From the NCBI RefSeq assembly GCF_947498005.1, contig NZ_CANMIW010000002.1:310001-374000 (forward strand): DNA of 64,000 nucleotides, read 5' to 3'. The notes beneath the pieces were generated by a model, which saw nothing but the letters and a program-made list of their open reading frames with translations, had not been told where the DNA came from and did not search any database. Below, in pieces: positions 27,717-36,589 of the stretch (positions within the stretch are counted from its first letter, which is position 1; every line of letters starts with the position of its first letter). Position numbers and translations under genes: made by a program. Origin of the DNA: an uncultured Winogradskyella sp. (lineage in GTDB: Bacteria > Bacteroidota > Bacteroidia > Flavobacteriales > Flavobacteriaceae).

Positions 27717-30700
27717 TGAGAAAAATAATTGAATATTTCATAAGATATCATGTTGCAGTAAATGTTTTAATAATAGCATTTATAATTTTTGGTGTAATTG
27801 GAGCAGTATCCTTAAAGTCATCCTATTTTCCGCTAACTGAGTCTAAAATCATTACGGTTGCTATAGCTTATCCAGGAGCCTCTCCACAAGAGATAGAGGA
27901 AGGAATTGTACTTCAAATTGAAGATAACCTTAAAGGATTAAAAGGCGTTGATAGAGTAACATCTACTTCCAGTGAAAATGGTGGAACTATAACGGTTGAA
28001 ATAGAAAAAGGAGAGAGCTTAGATTTTATGTTGCTAGAAGTTAAGAATGCAGTAGATCGCGTACCTTCTTTTCCAACAGGTATGGAACCATTAGTAGTAT
28101 CTAAACAAGAAGCCGTAAGAGAAACAATTTCATTTGCTATTAATGGTAAAGATATTCCGTTGGCAACGCTAAAGGAATTAGCGAGGCAGGTAGAAACGGA
28201 TTTGAGAGCTCTAGATGGCATTTCTCAAATTGAACTTTCTGGCTTTCCAGAAGAAGAAATAGAAATTGCAGTTAACGAACTCGATTTGCTAGCCTATAAT
28301 TTAACCTTCAATGATGTTGCCGTTGCAGTAAGTAATGCAAATATTTTAGTTACAGGTGGAAATGTAAAAACCGTTGCTGAAGAATACTTAATTAGAGCAA
28401 ACAACAGACAATACTATGGTAAGGAACTCTTAAATATTATTGTTAGAGCCTCTTCAGACGGAAAAGTCATTCGATTAAAAGATGTTGCTGTAGTAAGAGA
28501 CCGATTTTCTGAAACGCCCAATGCTACTTATTTTAATCAAAATTTAGCGGTTAATATTACTGTTACAAGTACTAATAATGAAGATTTGATTTCTTCCGCA
28601 GATAAAATTAAAGCCTATATTGAACAGTATAATCAAAAATATAATAATGTAAAATTAGAAGTAGTTAATGATAGGTCCATAACATTAAATCAAAGAACAG
28701 ATTTATTAACGGAAAATGCCATTGTAGGTATGCTGTTGGTATTACTGTTTTTATCAATTTTCTTAAATACACGTTTGGCATTATGGGTTGCTTTTGGTTT
28801 ACCTATATCGTTTTTAGGGATGTTTATTTTTGCAGCGCAGTTCGATGTAACCATTAATGTATTATCATTATTCGGAATGATTATTGTAATTGGGATTTTA
28901 GTTGATGATGGTATTGTAATAGCAGAGAATATCTATCAGCATTATGAAAAAGGAAAAAAACCTATCCAAGCAGCTATCGACGGTACATTAGAGGTAATTC
29001 CACCAGTGGTTTCTGCAATTATAACCACATTATTAGCTTTTTCTCTATTCTTCTTTTTAGATAGTAGAATTGGTGAATTTTTTAGTGAAGTCGCTGTTAT
29101 AGTGATTTTAACCTTAGTAGTCTCATTAATTGAAGCTTTAGTGATATTGCCTGCACATTTGGCACATTCTAAAGCATTAAGAACACAGAAAGTAGATGAA
29201 AACCCATCTAAAATAAAACGATTTTTCTCATTTATGAGGGGCATTAATACTGGTGGAGATCGCTTTATGGCTTTTTTAAGAGATAAAGTTTATACACCAT
29301 TACTAGATAGAGTTTTACGTTATAAAATTTTCTCTTTGGGAGTGTTTATTGCTTTATTGATATTAACATTTGGTTCGCTTGGAGGTGGAGTCATTGGTGT
29401 TACCATATTTCCTAGAGTAGCTAGTGATGCTGCCAATATAGAATTGGTAATGCCTGCAGGAACCAATGTGAAAATTACAGATTCTATTATTTCCTTAATT
29501 GAAGAAAAATCATTTATTGTAAATGAAGAACTTACTGAGAAATACTTAAAAGGAACTGGCAAACAATTGTTTGAAAATACAATAATAGATATCAGTAGTA
29601 GCTCTAGCGCAAGATTAAGAATAAACTTATTACCAGGAGAAGAAAGGCCAGATGAGATCAAGGCAGATTTAGTTACTAATCGACTAGAGGAATTGGTTGG
29701 GCCAGTAATAGGAACCGAACGATTAATCTATGGTTCTGGTGGTAATTTTGGAGGTAGCCCTGTCTCTGTGTCCTTGCTAAGTAATAATATAGAAGAGTTA
29801 AAAGCTTCAAAATTAGAGCTTAAAAAGTATTTAGAATCTAATCCATTACTTAAAGATATCGGTGATAACGATCCTGCAGGTATTAAAGAAATCAGATTAG
29901 AACTTAAAGAGAGTGCTTATTTGTTGGGCTTAGATCTGAGTAGTGTAATGTCTCAAGTACGTGCTGGTTTTTTTGGTGCGCAAGCCCAACGTTTTCAAAG
30001 AGGACAAGACGAAATTAAAGTTTGGGTTCGTTACGATTTAGAAAATAGAAGTTCTATAAACGATTTAGATGCTATGCGCATTGTAACCACTTCTGGTAAG
30101 CGTGTTACTCTAAAAGATATTGCAGATTATAGTATTGCCAGAGGTGATGTTGCAATTAATCACTTAGAAGGTAAGCGAGAAATTCAAGTCTATGCAGATT
30201 TAAAAGACCCAAGTACTAGTAATACAGATATTATAGATGATATTAAAACATCTTTTATACCTCAATTACGGTCTAAATATCCTTCTATTAATGCATCTTA
30301 TGAAGGGCAGAATAGAGAAAAAGATAAATTAACTGGTTCTTTAGGAGTAGCTGGTCCAATAATATTATTATTAATCTATATTACCATAGCTTTTACTTTT
30401 AGAAGTTATTCACAGCCATTTTTACTTATTTTACTAATACCTCTAAGTTTAACGGCTGTTGCTTGGGGACATTGGTTGTTAGGCTTTCAAGTTAATGTAT
30501 TATCGCTCTTAGGGATTATTGCCTTAATTGGTATTATGGTAAATGATGGACTTGTTTTAATAGGTAAGTTTAATAGTAATTTAAAGGAAGGAATGGCCTT
30601 TGAAATGGCACTGTCCGAAGCTGGAAAATCACGTTTTAGAGCGATATTCTTAACTTCAGTAACAACAATAGCTGGTTTAGCACCTCTATTATTAGAGAAA

Positions 30701-30913
30701 AGTAGACAAGCTCAGTTTTTAAAACCAATGGCAATTTCAATTTCTTTTGGTATTGCATATGCCACTATACTAACGTTATTAGTTTTGCCACTATTCTTGT
30801 CTTTTAGTAATAGTATAAAAAAGAACGGAAAATGGTTAGTGACAGGTAAGGATGTTACAAAAGAAGAAGTAGAACGAGCAATTATTGAACAAAATGAAGC
30901 TAATGACCACTAA
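27716..30913 (+). CDS. RND efflux transporter, inner-membrane permease
   Basis: The 1065-residue protein has the AcrB/MMPL-type arrangement: helix 1 at the start, a large periplasmic loop, six helices, a second loop, and five more helices. The proton-relay aspartates are visible in GILVDDGIVIAENIYQHYEKG of helix 4, and LRALDGISQIELSGFPEEEIEI marks the porter domain. The substrate cannot be deduced from sequence. It is translated with the adaptor (one-base overlap) and overlaps the outer-membrane channel gene by 11 bases. The trio makes a complete tripartite pump. Confidence 0.94.
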   Translation: MRKIIEYFIRYHVAVNVLIIAFIIFGVIGAVSLKSSYFPLTESKIITVAIAYPGASPQEIEEGIVLQIEDNLKGLKGVDRVTSTSSENGGTITVEIEKGESLDFMLLEVKNAVDRVPSFPTGMEPLVVSKQEAVRETISFAINGKDIPLATLKELARQVETDLRALDGISQIELSGFPEEEIEIAVNELDLLAYNLTFNDVAVAVSNANILVTGGNVKTVAEEYLIRANNRQYYGKELLNIIVRASSDGKVIRLKDVAVVRDRFSETPNATYFNQNLAVNITVTSTNNEDLISSADKIKAYIEQYNQKYNNVKLEVVNDRSITLNQRTDLLTENAIVGMLLVLLFLSIFLNTRLALWVAFGLPISFLGMFIFAAQFDVTINVLSLFGMIIVIGILVDDGIVIAENIYQHYEKGKKPIQAAIDGTLEVIPPVVSAIITTLLAFSLFFFLDSRIGEFFSEVAVIVILTLVVSLIEALVILPAHLAHSKALRTQKVDENPSKIKRFFSFMRGINTGGDRFMAFLRDKVYTPLLDRVLRYKIFSLGVFIALLILTFGSLGGGVIGVTIFPRVASDAANIELVMPAGTNVKITDSIISLIEEKSFIVNEELTEKYLKGTGKQLFENTIIDISSSSSARLRINLLPGEERPDEIKADLVTNRLEELVGPVIGTERLIYGSGGNFGGSPVSVSLLSNNIEELKASKLELKKYLESNPLLKDIGDNDPAGIKEIRLELKESAYLLGLDLSSVMSQVRAGFFGAQAQRFQRGQDEIKVWVRYDLENRSSINDLDAMRIVTTSGKRVTLKDIADYSIARGDVAINHLEGKREIQVYADLKDPSTSNTDIIDDIKTSFIPQLRSKYPSINASYEGQNREKDKLTGSLGVAGPIILLLIYITIAFTFRSYSQPFLLILLIPLSLTAVAWGHWLLGFQVNVLSLLGIIALIGIMVNDGLVLIGKFNSNLKEGMAFEMALSEAGKSRFRAIFLTSVTTIAGLAPLLLEKSRQAQFLKPMAISISFGIAYATILTLLVLPLFLSFSNSIKKNGKWLVTGKDVTKEEVERAIIEQNEANDH

Positions 30914-32222
30914 TGTTAAAATTATAATACTTTTTATTTTGTGTCATTTGAGTATAAATGCACAAGAAATATTAACAAAAGAAGAGGCGGTATCTAGTGC
31001 TTTAGAAAATAATTACGGTGTTAAAATTGCTAAAAACGCAGTTTCTGTTGCTGATAATAATAAAAGTATTCTTAATTCAGATTTTTTACCAACGGTTTCG
31101 GCAAGTGCAGGTGCTAATTATTATGTAGATAATACAGAAGCGGAATTTTCAGACGGAAGAGATGATGCGGTTTTAAATGGTGCTGAGAGTTCTAATTATA
31201 ATGCCAGTATAACTGTTAATTACACCATTTTTGACGGATTGGGTAGACGTTATAATTATAAACGATTGAAGGAACAATATCAGTTGTCCGAGTTACAAGC
31301 AAGAGAAACTATTGAAAACACAATATTGCAATTGTTTTCTGTTTATTATAATGTAGCACAACTTACGGATAATTTAAATGCCTTAGAAGAAACTTTAAAT
31401 AACACAAAAGATAGGCTGCTTAGAGCAGAATATCAATTTGAATATGGCCAAAATACGAAACTAGAAGTTTTAAATGCTGAAGTAGATATAAATACAGACA
31501 GTATCAATATAATTAATACAAAGCAAGATATAAAAGTTGCTAAACGCGATTTAAAACTTGTTTTGGGAGAATCATTTTCTACAGATTTTAATGTTGAAAC
31601 AGAAGTTGCTTTTTTACTAGAATTGCAAAAAGATAGTTTATTCGAAAAGGCAAAATCTCGTAATATATCATTATTGCAAACTGATAAAAATATAGCCATT
31701 AGTAAATTGGATATCAATTCGGGAAAATCAAATTATTTGCCCACTATTGATTTGTACGGCTCATACGGTTGGAATAAAAATAACAACAACGCTGTAGCTT
31801 TATTGGCAGTTTCTACGAACACAGGTCTTTCTACAGGTTTGAGTCTTAGTTGGGATATATTCGATGGAGGTTCGACTGTAACAACAATAAGAAATGCAAA
31901 ATTAGATTTAGAAGCTCAAAAACTTCAAAAGGAGCGTATTTTATTAACCATTGAAAGAGACTTTAATAACGCTTGGGATAATTATCAGAACAAATTAGAG
32001 ATTTATAATATACAGGAAAAGAATATCATTACGGCTCAGAATAATTTTGATCGTACCGAGGAAAAGTTCAAAATTGGTCAGGTAAATTCAATTGAGTTTA
32101 GGCAAGCACAGGTTAATTTACTTAATGCAGAATTAAGTAGAAATCAGGCAAAGTTTTCTGCTAAACTATCAGAGTTAGAAGTGCTTCAAATCAGTGGCGA
32201 ATTGTTGAATATTAAGTTTTAA
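30903..32222 (+). CDS. TolC-family outer-membrane efflux channel
   Basis: The product (439 residues from ATG at 30903) has a signal peptide (about 1-20, ending in SINAQ) and two repeats of the OEP fold with long alpha-helical stretches: EAVSSALENNYGVKIAKN and FKIGQVNSIEFRQAQVNLLNAELS. Three in-frame starts occur (TTG 30885, ATG 30894, ATG 30903); the last gives the cleanest signal peptide. It overlaps the pump gene end by 11 bases, so translation is coupled. Together with the upstream two genes it forms the tripartite pump. Confidence 0.92.
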   Translation: MTTNVKIIILFILCHLSINAQEILTKEEAVSSALENNYGVKIAKNAVSVADNNKSILNSDFLPTVSASAGANYYVDNTEAEFSDGRDDAVLNGAESSNYNASITVNYTIFDGLGRRYNYKRLKEQYQLSELQARETIENTILQLFSVYYNVAQLTDNLNALEETLNNTKDRLLRAEYQFEYGQNTKLEVLNAEVDINTDSINIINTKQDIKVAKRDLKLVLGESFSTDFNVETEVAFLLELQKDSLFEKAKSRNISLLQTDKNIAISKLDINSGKSNYLPTIDLYGSYGWNKNNNNAVALLAVSTNTGLSTGLSLSWDIFDGGSTVTTIRNAKLDLEAQKLQKERILLTIERDFNNAWDNYQNKLEIYNIQEKNIITAQNNFDRTEEKFKIGQVNSIEFRQAQVNLLNAELSRNQAKFSAKLSELEVLQISGELLNIKF

Positions 32223-32234
32223 ATAAATCGGGTT

Positions 32235-32417
32235 ATGGACGAGTATTTTTTTCAATGTCCTTATTGCTGGGAGCAAATTTCAATGCTTATTGATAGGTCT
32301 CAAAGCCGTCAAAAATACATAGAAGATTGCGAGGTTTGTTGCAATCCAATTCAATTATCAATCGTTATTGAGAATCAGGAAGTTGTAAGTTTTTATGCGG
32401 ACAATATAGAACAATGA
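32235..32417 (+). CDS. CPXCG motif-containing cysteine-rich protein
   Basis: This 60-residue protein has CPYC (Cys8, Cys11) near the start and CEVCC (Cys32, Cys35, Cys36) in the second half, a zinc-ribbon arrangement typical of the short CPXCG family of Proteobacteria and Bacteroidota. The variant here has Trp-Glu after the first pair (CPYCWEQISMLID), matching the usual CPYCxE pattern. Function is unknown. It begins 12 bp after the TolC gene and is probably co-transcribed with the pump. Confidence 0.85.
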   Translation: MDEYFFQCPYCWEQISMLIDRSQSRQKYIEDCEVCCNPIQLSIVIENQEVVSFYADNIEQ

Positions 32418-32547
32418 TTGACTATAATAGTCTGATTATAAACATTTTTAGTTTTTACTATGTAGTTCATCGAAAAATGTTGTCGTTTATAGTGTAATTA
32501 TGTATATTCGTTGCGTTATTGTGTCCCTCCACAAAAATCTACTAGTT

Positions 32548-33390
32548 ATGAAGACACTAAAAATAACAATTCTATTCTGTTTAGTATCAGCATTTTCCTT
32601 TGCTGAAGTTTCTCAAATTCAAAAAGCAGCACTTGTAGATTTATATAATGCAACTAACGGCGAAGCTTGGAAAAATTCATGGGATTTAGAAGAGCCAGTT
32701 TCCTCATGGTACGGAATAACGTTAAAAGATGATAATGTTGTCGAAATTAATATGAGTTTCAATGACATGGAAGGTACCTTACCGGAATCAATTTCAGATC
32801 TAGAATACCTTAAGGTCCTAAATTTAGCTTTTAATAAATTAGAAGGTAAATTACCTAAATCATTAACTTCTATAATTACTTTAGAAGAATTGAAGCTGTT
32901 TTCTAATAAGTTTAATGGTTCTATACCAGGAGACATTGGCAATTTATCAAACTTGAAATCTTTAGAATTATATAATAATGATTTTTATGGCGCAATACCT
33001 AATTCAATAGGTGACTTAACTAATCTAGAAAATTTAATGCTAAGTAGTAACTTATTAATGGGAACACTACCAGCCAGTTTATCAAAATTACAATCATTAA
33101 AAGTTTTGAGTGTATTTGATAATAATTTATTTGGCACAATTCCATCTTCAATAGGTCAACTAACAGAATTAGAAGAGTTAGTGTTATCTAACAATGCTTT
33201 TTATGGAAATTTGCCTGGAGTTTTAGTAGAATTAACAGGTTTGAAAACATTATTGTTAAGCAATAATCAATTCAAAGGAAATTATGCTGTGTTAAAAGAA
33301 TTACTACCTAATATTGTAGATTTTGATTTAGATGAAATAAATTTAAAAGGAGCTATTGCAACCTTAGATAATGAAGATGATGAGGACTAA
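32548..33390 (+). CDS. Exported leucine-rich-repeat protein, plant-type repeats
   Basis: The product (280 residues from ATG at 32548) has a signal peptide (about 1-18, ending in SFAEV), an N-cap (ALVDLYNATNGEAWKNSWDL with the following W and G residues) and about eight 24-residue leucine-rich repeats of the plant-type LxxNxLxGxIP pattern. Such proteins are usually exposed and bind proteins or glycans. The C-terminus is very acidic (LDNEDDED) and no T9SS sorting domain is visible. The longer frame from 32500 lacks a signal peptide, so the internal ATG is preferred. A promoter was not identified in the 130 bp upstream. Confidence 0.82.
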   Translation: MKTLKITILFCLVSAFSFAEVSQIQKAALVDLYNATNGEAWKNSWDLEEPVSSWYGITLKDDNVVEINMSFNDMEGTLPESISDLEYLKVLNLAFNKLEGKLPKSLTSIITLEELKLFSNKFNGSIPGDIGNLSNLKSLELYNNDFYGAIPNSIGDLTNLENLMLSSNLLMGTLPASLSKLQSLKVLSVFDNNLFGTIPSSIGQLTELEELVLSNNAFYGNLPGVLVELTGLKTLLLSNNQFKGNYAVLKELLPNIVDFDLDEINLKGAIATLDNEDDED

Positions 33391-33420
33391 ATTATAATCA
33401 TATAATGAGAATAACTATAG

Positions 33421-33446
33421 CGCTAATTTTTATTAAGCGTTTTTTT
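33421..33446 (+). terminator. Weak terminator-like hairpin after the LRR gene
   Basis: An imperfect stem (cgctaa / ttaagcg, one bulged base) is followed by a run of seven T, 30 bp after the stop. Confidence 0.4.
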
Positions 33447-33457
33447 GTATTAAGTCT

Positions 33458-33486
33458 TTTGTATATTAAAAAAAGTATTATCTTTG
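33458..33486 (+). promoter_or_regulatory. Promoter of the initiator tRNA gene
   Basis: TTTG at 33458-33461 and TATCTTTG at 33479-33486 (17-base spacer) form a good Bacteroidota promoter. A transcript from here would carry a leader of about 65 bases before the tRNA. Confidence 0.65.
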
Positions 33487-33558
33487 CAGTCCTAAAATGA
33501 TATAGTCGGCATTATGAACCGAAAGTTAAAAGCTAAGAAAATCATTTTATAATTAAAT

Positions 33559-33631
<73 letters not shown>

Positions 33632-33649
33632 CTAAGTTTAAATTATTGA

Positions 33650-33682
33650 AAAACGGTTTAGTTTGCGCTAAACCGTTTTTTT
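33650..33682 (+). terminator. Rho-independent terminator of the initiator tRNA
   Basis: A perfect 12-bp stem (aaaacggtttag / ctaaaccgtttt) with a six-base loop is followed by a T-run, 18 bp after the tRNA. Confidence 0.9.
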
Positions 33683-34033
33683 ATTCCTTTAAGTAATACC
33701 TTTCATGGTAATTCACTATAAGAGAATTTTATCTTTCTTTCTCATCATTAAACTTTATATCGATTTCAAAAAAACTATTAGTTAACGTGCTATACTTCAG
33801 TTTCTTAATCTATATTTTTGTAGTAAATAGACTATATTTTAGTGTTGTTTATCGATTAATTTGTTCTTATTATCTGATATTGTAAGAAAAACACTTGCAT
33901 TTTGTCTAAAAAGATTAGAAAATATTTCTTCTTATCAAAAAAAATAGTATTTTCGTTTAAATGCAAATAAATCCGACAAAGTGTAAAATTGTAAAGTTCG
34001 GTTATAGTGTCTGTTTTATAAATACCAATTATT
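33683..34033. other. 350-bp A/T-rich intergenic region upstream of a T9SS cargo gene
   Basis: No ORF or RNA gene is visible. The stretch contains TATTTTCG at 33948-33955, a near -7 element, and at 33956-34001 a motif shared with the region upstream of the large repeat gene (41419-41460). The gene start follows 32 bp after that motif. Confidence 0.6.
33956..34001 (+). repeat. Shared upstream motif, copy 1
   Basis: A block TTAAATGCAA, a short variable spacer, TCCGACAAAGTG and TAAAATTGTA followed by TTCGG. The outer CCGA and TCGG can pair. A near-identical block lies at 41419-41460. Confidence 0.6.
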
Positions 34034-35953
34034 ATGTTACGTTATTATCGTTTTTTAAATACTACTTCAATTTTTAAAAATAATTATTTTAAATCTAATT
34101 ATAAGGTTAGATATTACTTAGCATTTGTAATGCTATTTGCTATGCTGTTGTCAAGTCAAGCGCAGCTAAGTGTTAGAAACAATAACTACATATTTGTTAA
34201 TGACGAAATTGTATTTGTAAATAATGCAATTACGTTAGGTGAATCAGATTCAAAATTTTATCTAAGAGATGAAGCTCAGCTTATACAAGGTGAGGAAACT
34301 TCTTTAAATACGGGAATAGGAGAGTTGAGCGTCTACCAAACGGGTAATTCTAGTACTTATACCTATAACTATTGGTGTTCTCCAGTAGGTAATAATTCTA
34401 TAGCGCAAGGGAACGAGGCTTCGCGCGTTAATCTCATTAATGAGGCTACTAATAATGTGACTTTAGACGATCCAACTGGTTTAATATCTAGTGCTAACGT
34501 TTCTTTTACTTCTGGTTTTGATGGGTTTTCATCACCTGTTTTAACGATATCTAATCGTTGGTTGTATACCTATAGTACGTCTAATAATTATGCAGATTGG
34601 AATTATGTAGGAGAATCGTCATCAATTTTACCTGGTTTAGGTTTTACTATGAAAGGCGTAGCAGGTACAAACAATCAATTGTATGACTTTAGAGGAAAGG
34701 CGAATAATGGTACAATTAGCAATATGGTTACACCAAATAAGTTTACACTAATTGGCAATCCGTATCCATCTGCTATTGACGCTTTGTTGTTTATTCACGA
34801 TCCTCAAAATACAACTTTGAATAATGGTCCATCGCCTCAACCTACTACAACAGGTGCTTTATATTTCTGGGAACAATCTGATGAAGGGTCTCATAATGTT
34901 GCTGATTATATTGGAGGTTATGCTTCTTACACCATTTCTGATACAGGAATGGAGAGCTTTGTTAATGCCATGTTTTCTGCCTATGACGGTTATGGAAATT
35001 CTGTTCCATTAGCTCCGTCACCTAGTGGTAATATGGGATCTAAAATATCAAAACGTTTTATTCCTATTGGTCAGGGTTTTATGGTAGAAGGTGCGAGTGG
35101 TATACCATTGGGATCAAATGTGTATGTTAAGAATGCACATAGAGTGTATGAAAAAATATCTGATAATAGTAGTGTCTTTTTTAGAAGTGCTGTAACACAA
35201 AAAAATGCATCTTCAGAAGGAGCAAATGAAGTTTTATATAATGAATATGGACTAAATATTGTGCCAAGTGATTATAAAAGATTTCGTTTAAATGTTACTT
35301 TCAATGATCAATTTACAAGGCAATTAGTACATAATTTTCATGATAGTGCTACACCTAACTTTGATTATGGATTAGAGGCTAAATCGCCTAGTGAAGCACC
35401 AACTGACGCTTTCTGGATACTAAACACTGAGCCTTTTACGATACAAGCAAGCGCATTTACTCCAGATTTGACGATACCAGTTGCCGTGAAGTCAGAGAAT
35501 CAACAACAATTAAAGTTTAGTATTTTCGATATTCAAAATTTTGAAGAATCTCAACCTATTTATTTACATGATATAGAAAATGATATTTATATAGATCTAA
35601 CGCAGCAAGACTATGATATAAATATTGAGGCCGGAAATTTTAATAATAGGTTTCAAATTGTATTTGTAAATGCTAGCACATTGAGTGCAGATACAATAAA
35701 TAAACACCAGTTGGATGTTTTAATAAACAATGAAAATTCAGTATTTAGTCTTTTAAACCCAAATAGCCGAAATTTAAAATCTTTTCAGATCTACGATGTC
35801 AACGGGAGAGAGGTTTTAAATTATTCAATTTCATCGTTACAAGAGCGTTATGAATATTCTTCAAAGCCTTTAAGTGATGGGATTTACATCGCCAAAATTC
35901 AAGTTGAGGGTAATACATCATTCACTAAAAAGCTTATTGTAACACAAAAATAA
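34034..35953 (+). CDS. Large secreted protein with T9SS type A C-terminal sorting domain
   Basis: The 639-residue protein has a long basic N-terminal extension and a signal sequence (about 27-44, ending in LLSSQAQ). The body is rich in Asn, Ser and Thr and contains segments typical of flavobacterial surface proteins that describe a layered adhesin-like fold (TGNSSTYTYNYWCSPVG, NKFTLIGNPYPSAID). The last about 80 residues form a T9SS sorting domain (FQIYDVNGREVLNYSISS, then LSDGIYIAKIQVEGN and KLIVTQK). It should therefore pass through the machinery encoded by gldKLMN and stay on the surface. The exact function is unknown; no enzyme motif is visible. Confidence 0.85.
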   Translation: MLRYYRFLNTTSIFKNNYFKSNYKVRYYLAFVMLFAMLLSSQAQLSVRNNNYIFVNDEIVFVNNAITLGESDSKFYLRDEAQLIQGEETSLNTGIGELSVYQTGNSSTYTYNYWCSPVGNNSIAQGNEASRVNLINEATNNVTLDDPTGLISSANVSFTSGFDGFSSPVLTISNRWLYTYSTSNNYADWNYVGESSSILPGLGFTMKGVAGTNNQLYDFRGKANNGTISNMVTPNKFTLIGNPYPSAIDALLFIHDPQNTTLNNGPSPQPTTTGALYFWEQSDEGSHNVADYIGGYASYTISDTGMESFVNAMFSAYDGYGNSVPLAPSPSGNMGSKISKRFIPIGQGFMVEGASGIPLGSNVYVKNAHRVYEKISDNSSVFFRSAVTQKNASSEGANEVLYNEYGLNIVPSDYKRFRLNVTFNDQFTRQLVHNFHDSATPNFDYGLEAKSPSEAPTDAFWILNTEPFTIQASAFTPDLTIPVAVKSENQQQLKFSIFDIQNFEESQPIYLHDIENDIYIDLTQQDYDINIEAGNFNNRFQIVFVNASTLSADTINKHQLDVLINNENSVFSLLNPNSRNLKSFQIYDVNGREVLNYSISSLQERYEYSSKPLSDGIYIAKIQVEGNTSFTKKLIVTQK

Positions 35954-36525
35954 TGGGGTCCACTAATTGTTTATTTTATGAATAATTATTTTCTTCTAAA
36001 GATTTTGATAAGCTATTAAAATTCAGCAATATAATTAAGTTTAGTTTGAAGCAAAGGAAATTCAATACATAAATTGTTCTATCTAATTATTGATTATTAG
36101 ATATTTACTTGCTCAATATTTAATTATCTAAATAGATAAGCTGATTAATTATTATTACATAACCTAAGTTCTAAAATAATTTATATTGCGCTAAGTATTT
36201 ATTACGTTTTATATAACAACAAATAAACTCAACTTTGACTATATAATTAGCTTTGTTGCTGCTAGTAGATAAATCTTCCATCTATTTATAATAAAGTCTA
36301 AAACATTAATTTTAAGACGCTCTAATCTGTTGCATTTATATCTAGTTAGGTTTAATGTTTGAATATATTGATAATGACACAAGAAATATCTTTAATTTGA
36401 GTGATAAAACCTTGTAATTGAGGTTGAGTAGATTAATTATAGCTTTTTCTGAATACTAATAAGAATGTATTTAAACTGTCGGTTTGAAAAAAAACTTATA
36501 TAAACCTCTTATTAATGTTTAGTAC
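35954..36525. other. 570-bp A/T-rich intergenic region without detectable genes
   Basis: No ORF of usable length, RNA gene or promoter consensus is evident. One perfect 7-bp inverted repeat with a two-base spacer (ttatcta-aa-tagataa) lies at 36124-36139. The T9SS cargo gene to the left has no clear terminator of its own before this stretch. Confidence 0.6.
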
Positions 36526-36530
36526 AAAAA

Positions 36531-36570
36531 AAAGTCAAGATGAACTTACAAGTTCATCTTGACTTTTTTT
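36531..36570. terminator. Strong bidirectional terminator
   Basis: A perfect 17-bp stem (aaagtcaagatgaactt / aagttcatcttgacttt) with a two-base loop has an A-run before and a T-run after it. It lies 20 bp past the stop of the minus-strand repeat gene and can also stop plus-strand transcripts. Confidence 0.93.
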
Positions 36571-36589
36571 TAATACGGTGTATAATGAT

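Noticed and set aside
36124-36139. ttatcta-aa-tagataa inverted repeat as an operator.
   Set aside because: It lies in a 570-bp A/T-rich gap far from any start codon, so chance pairing is likely.
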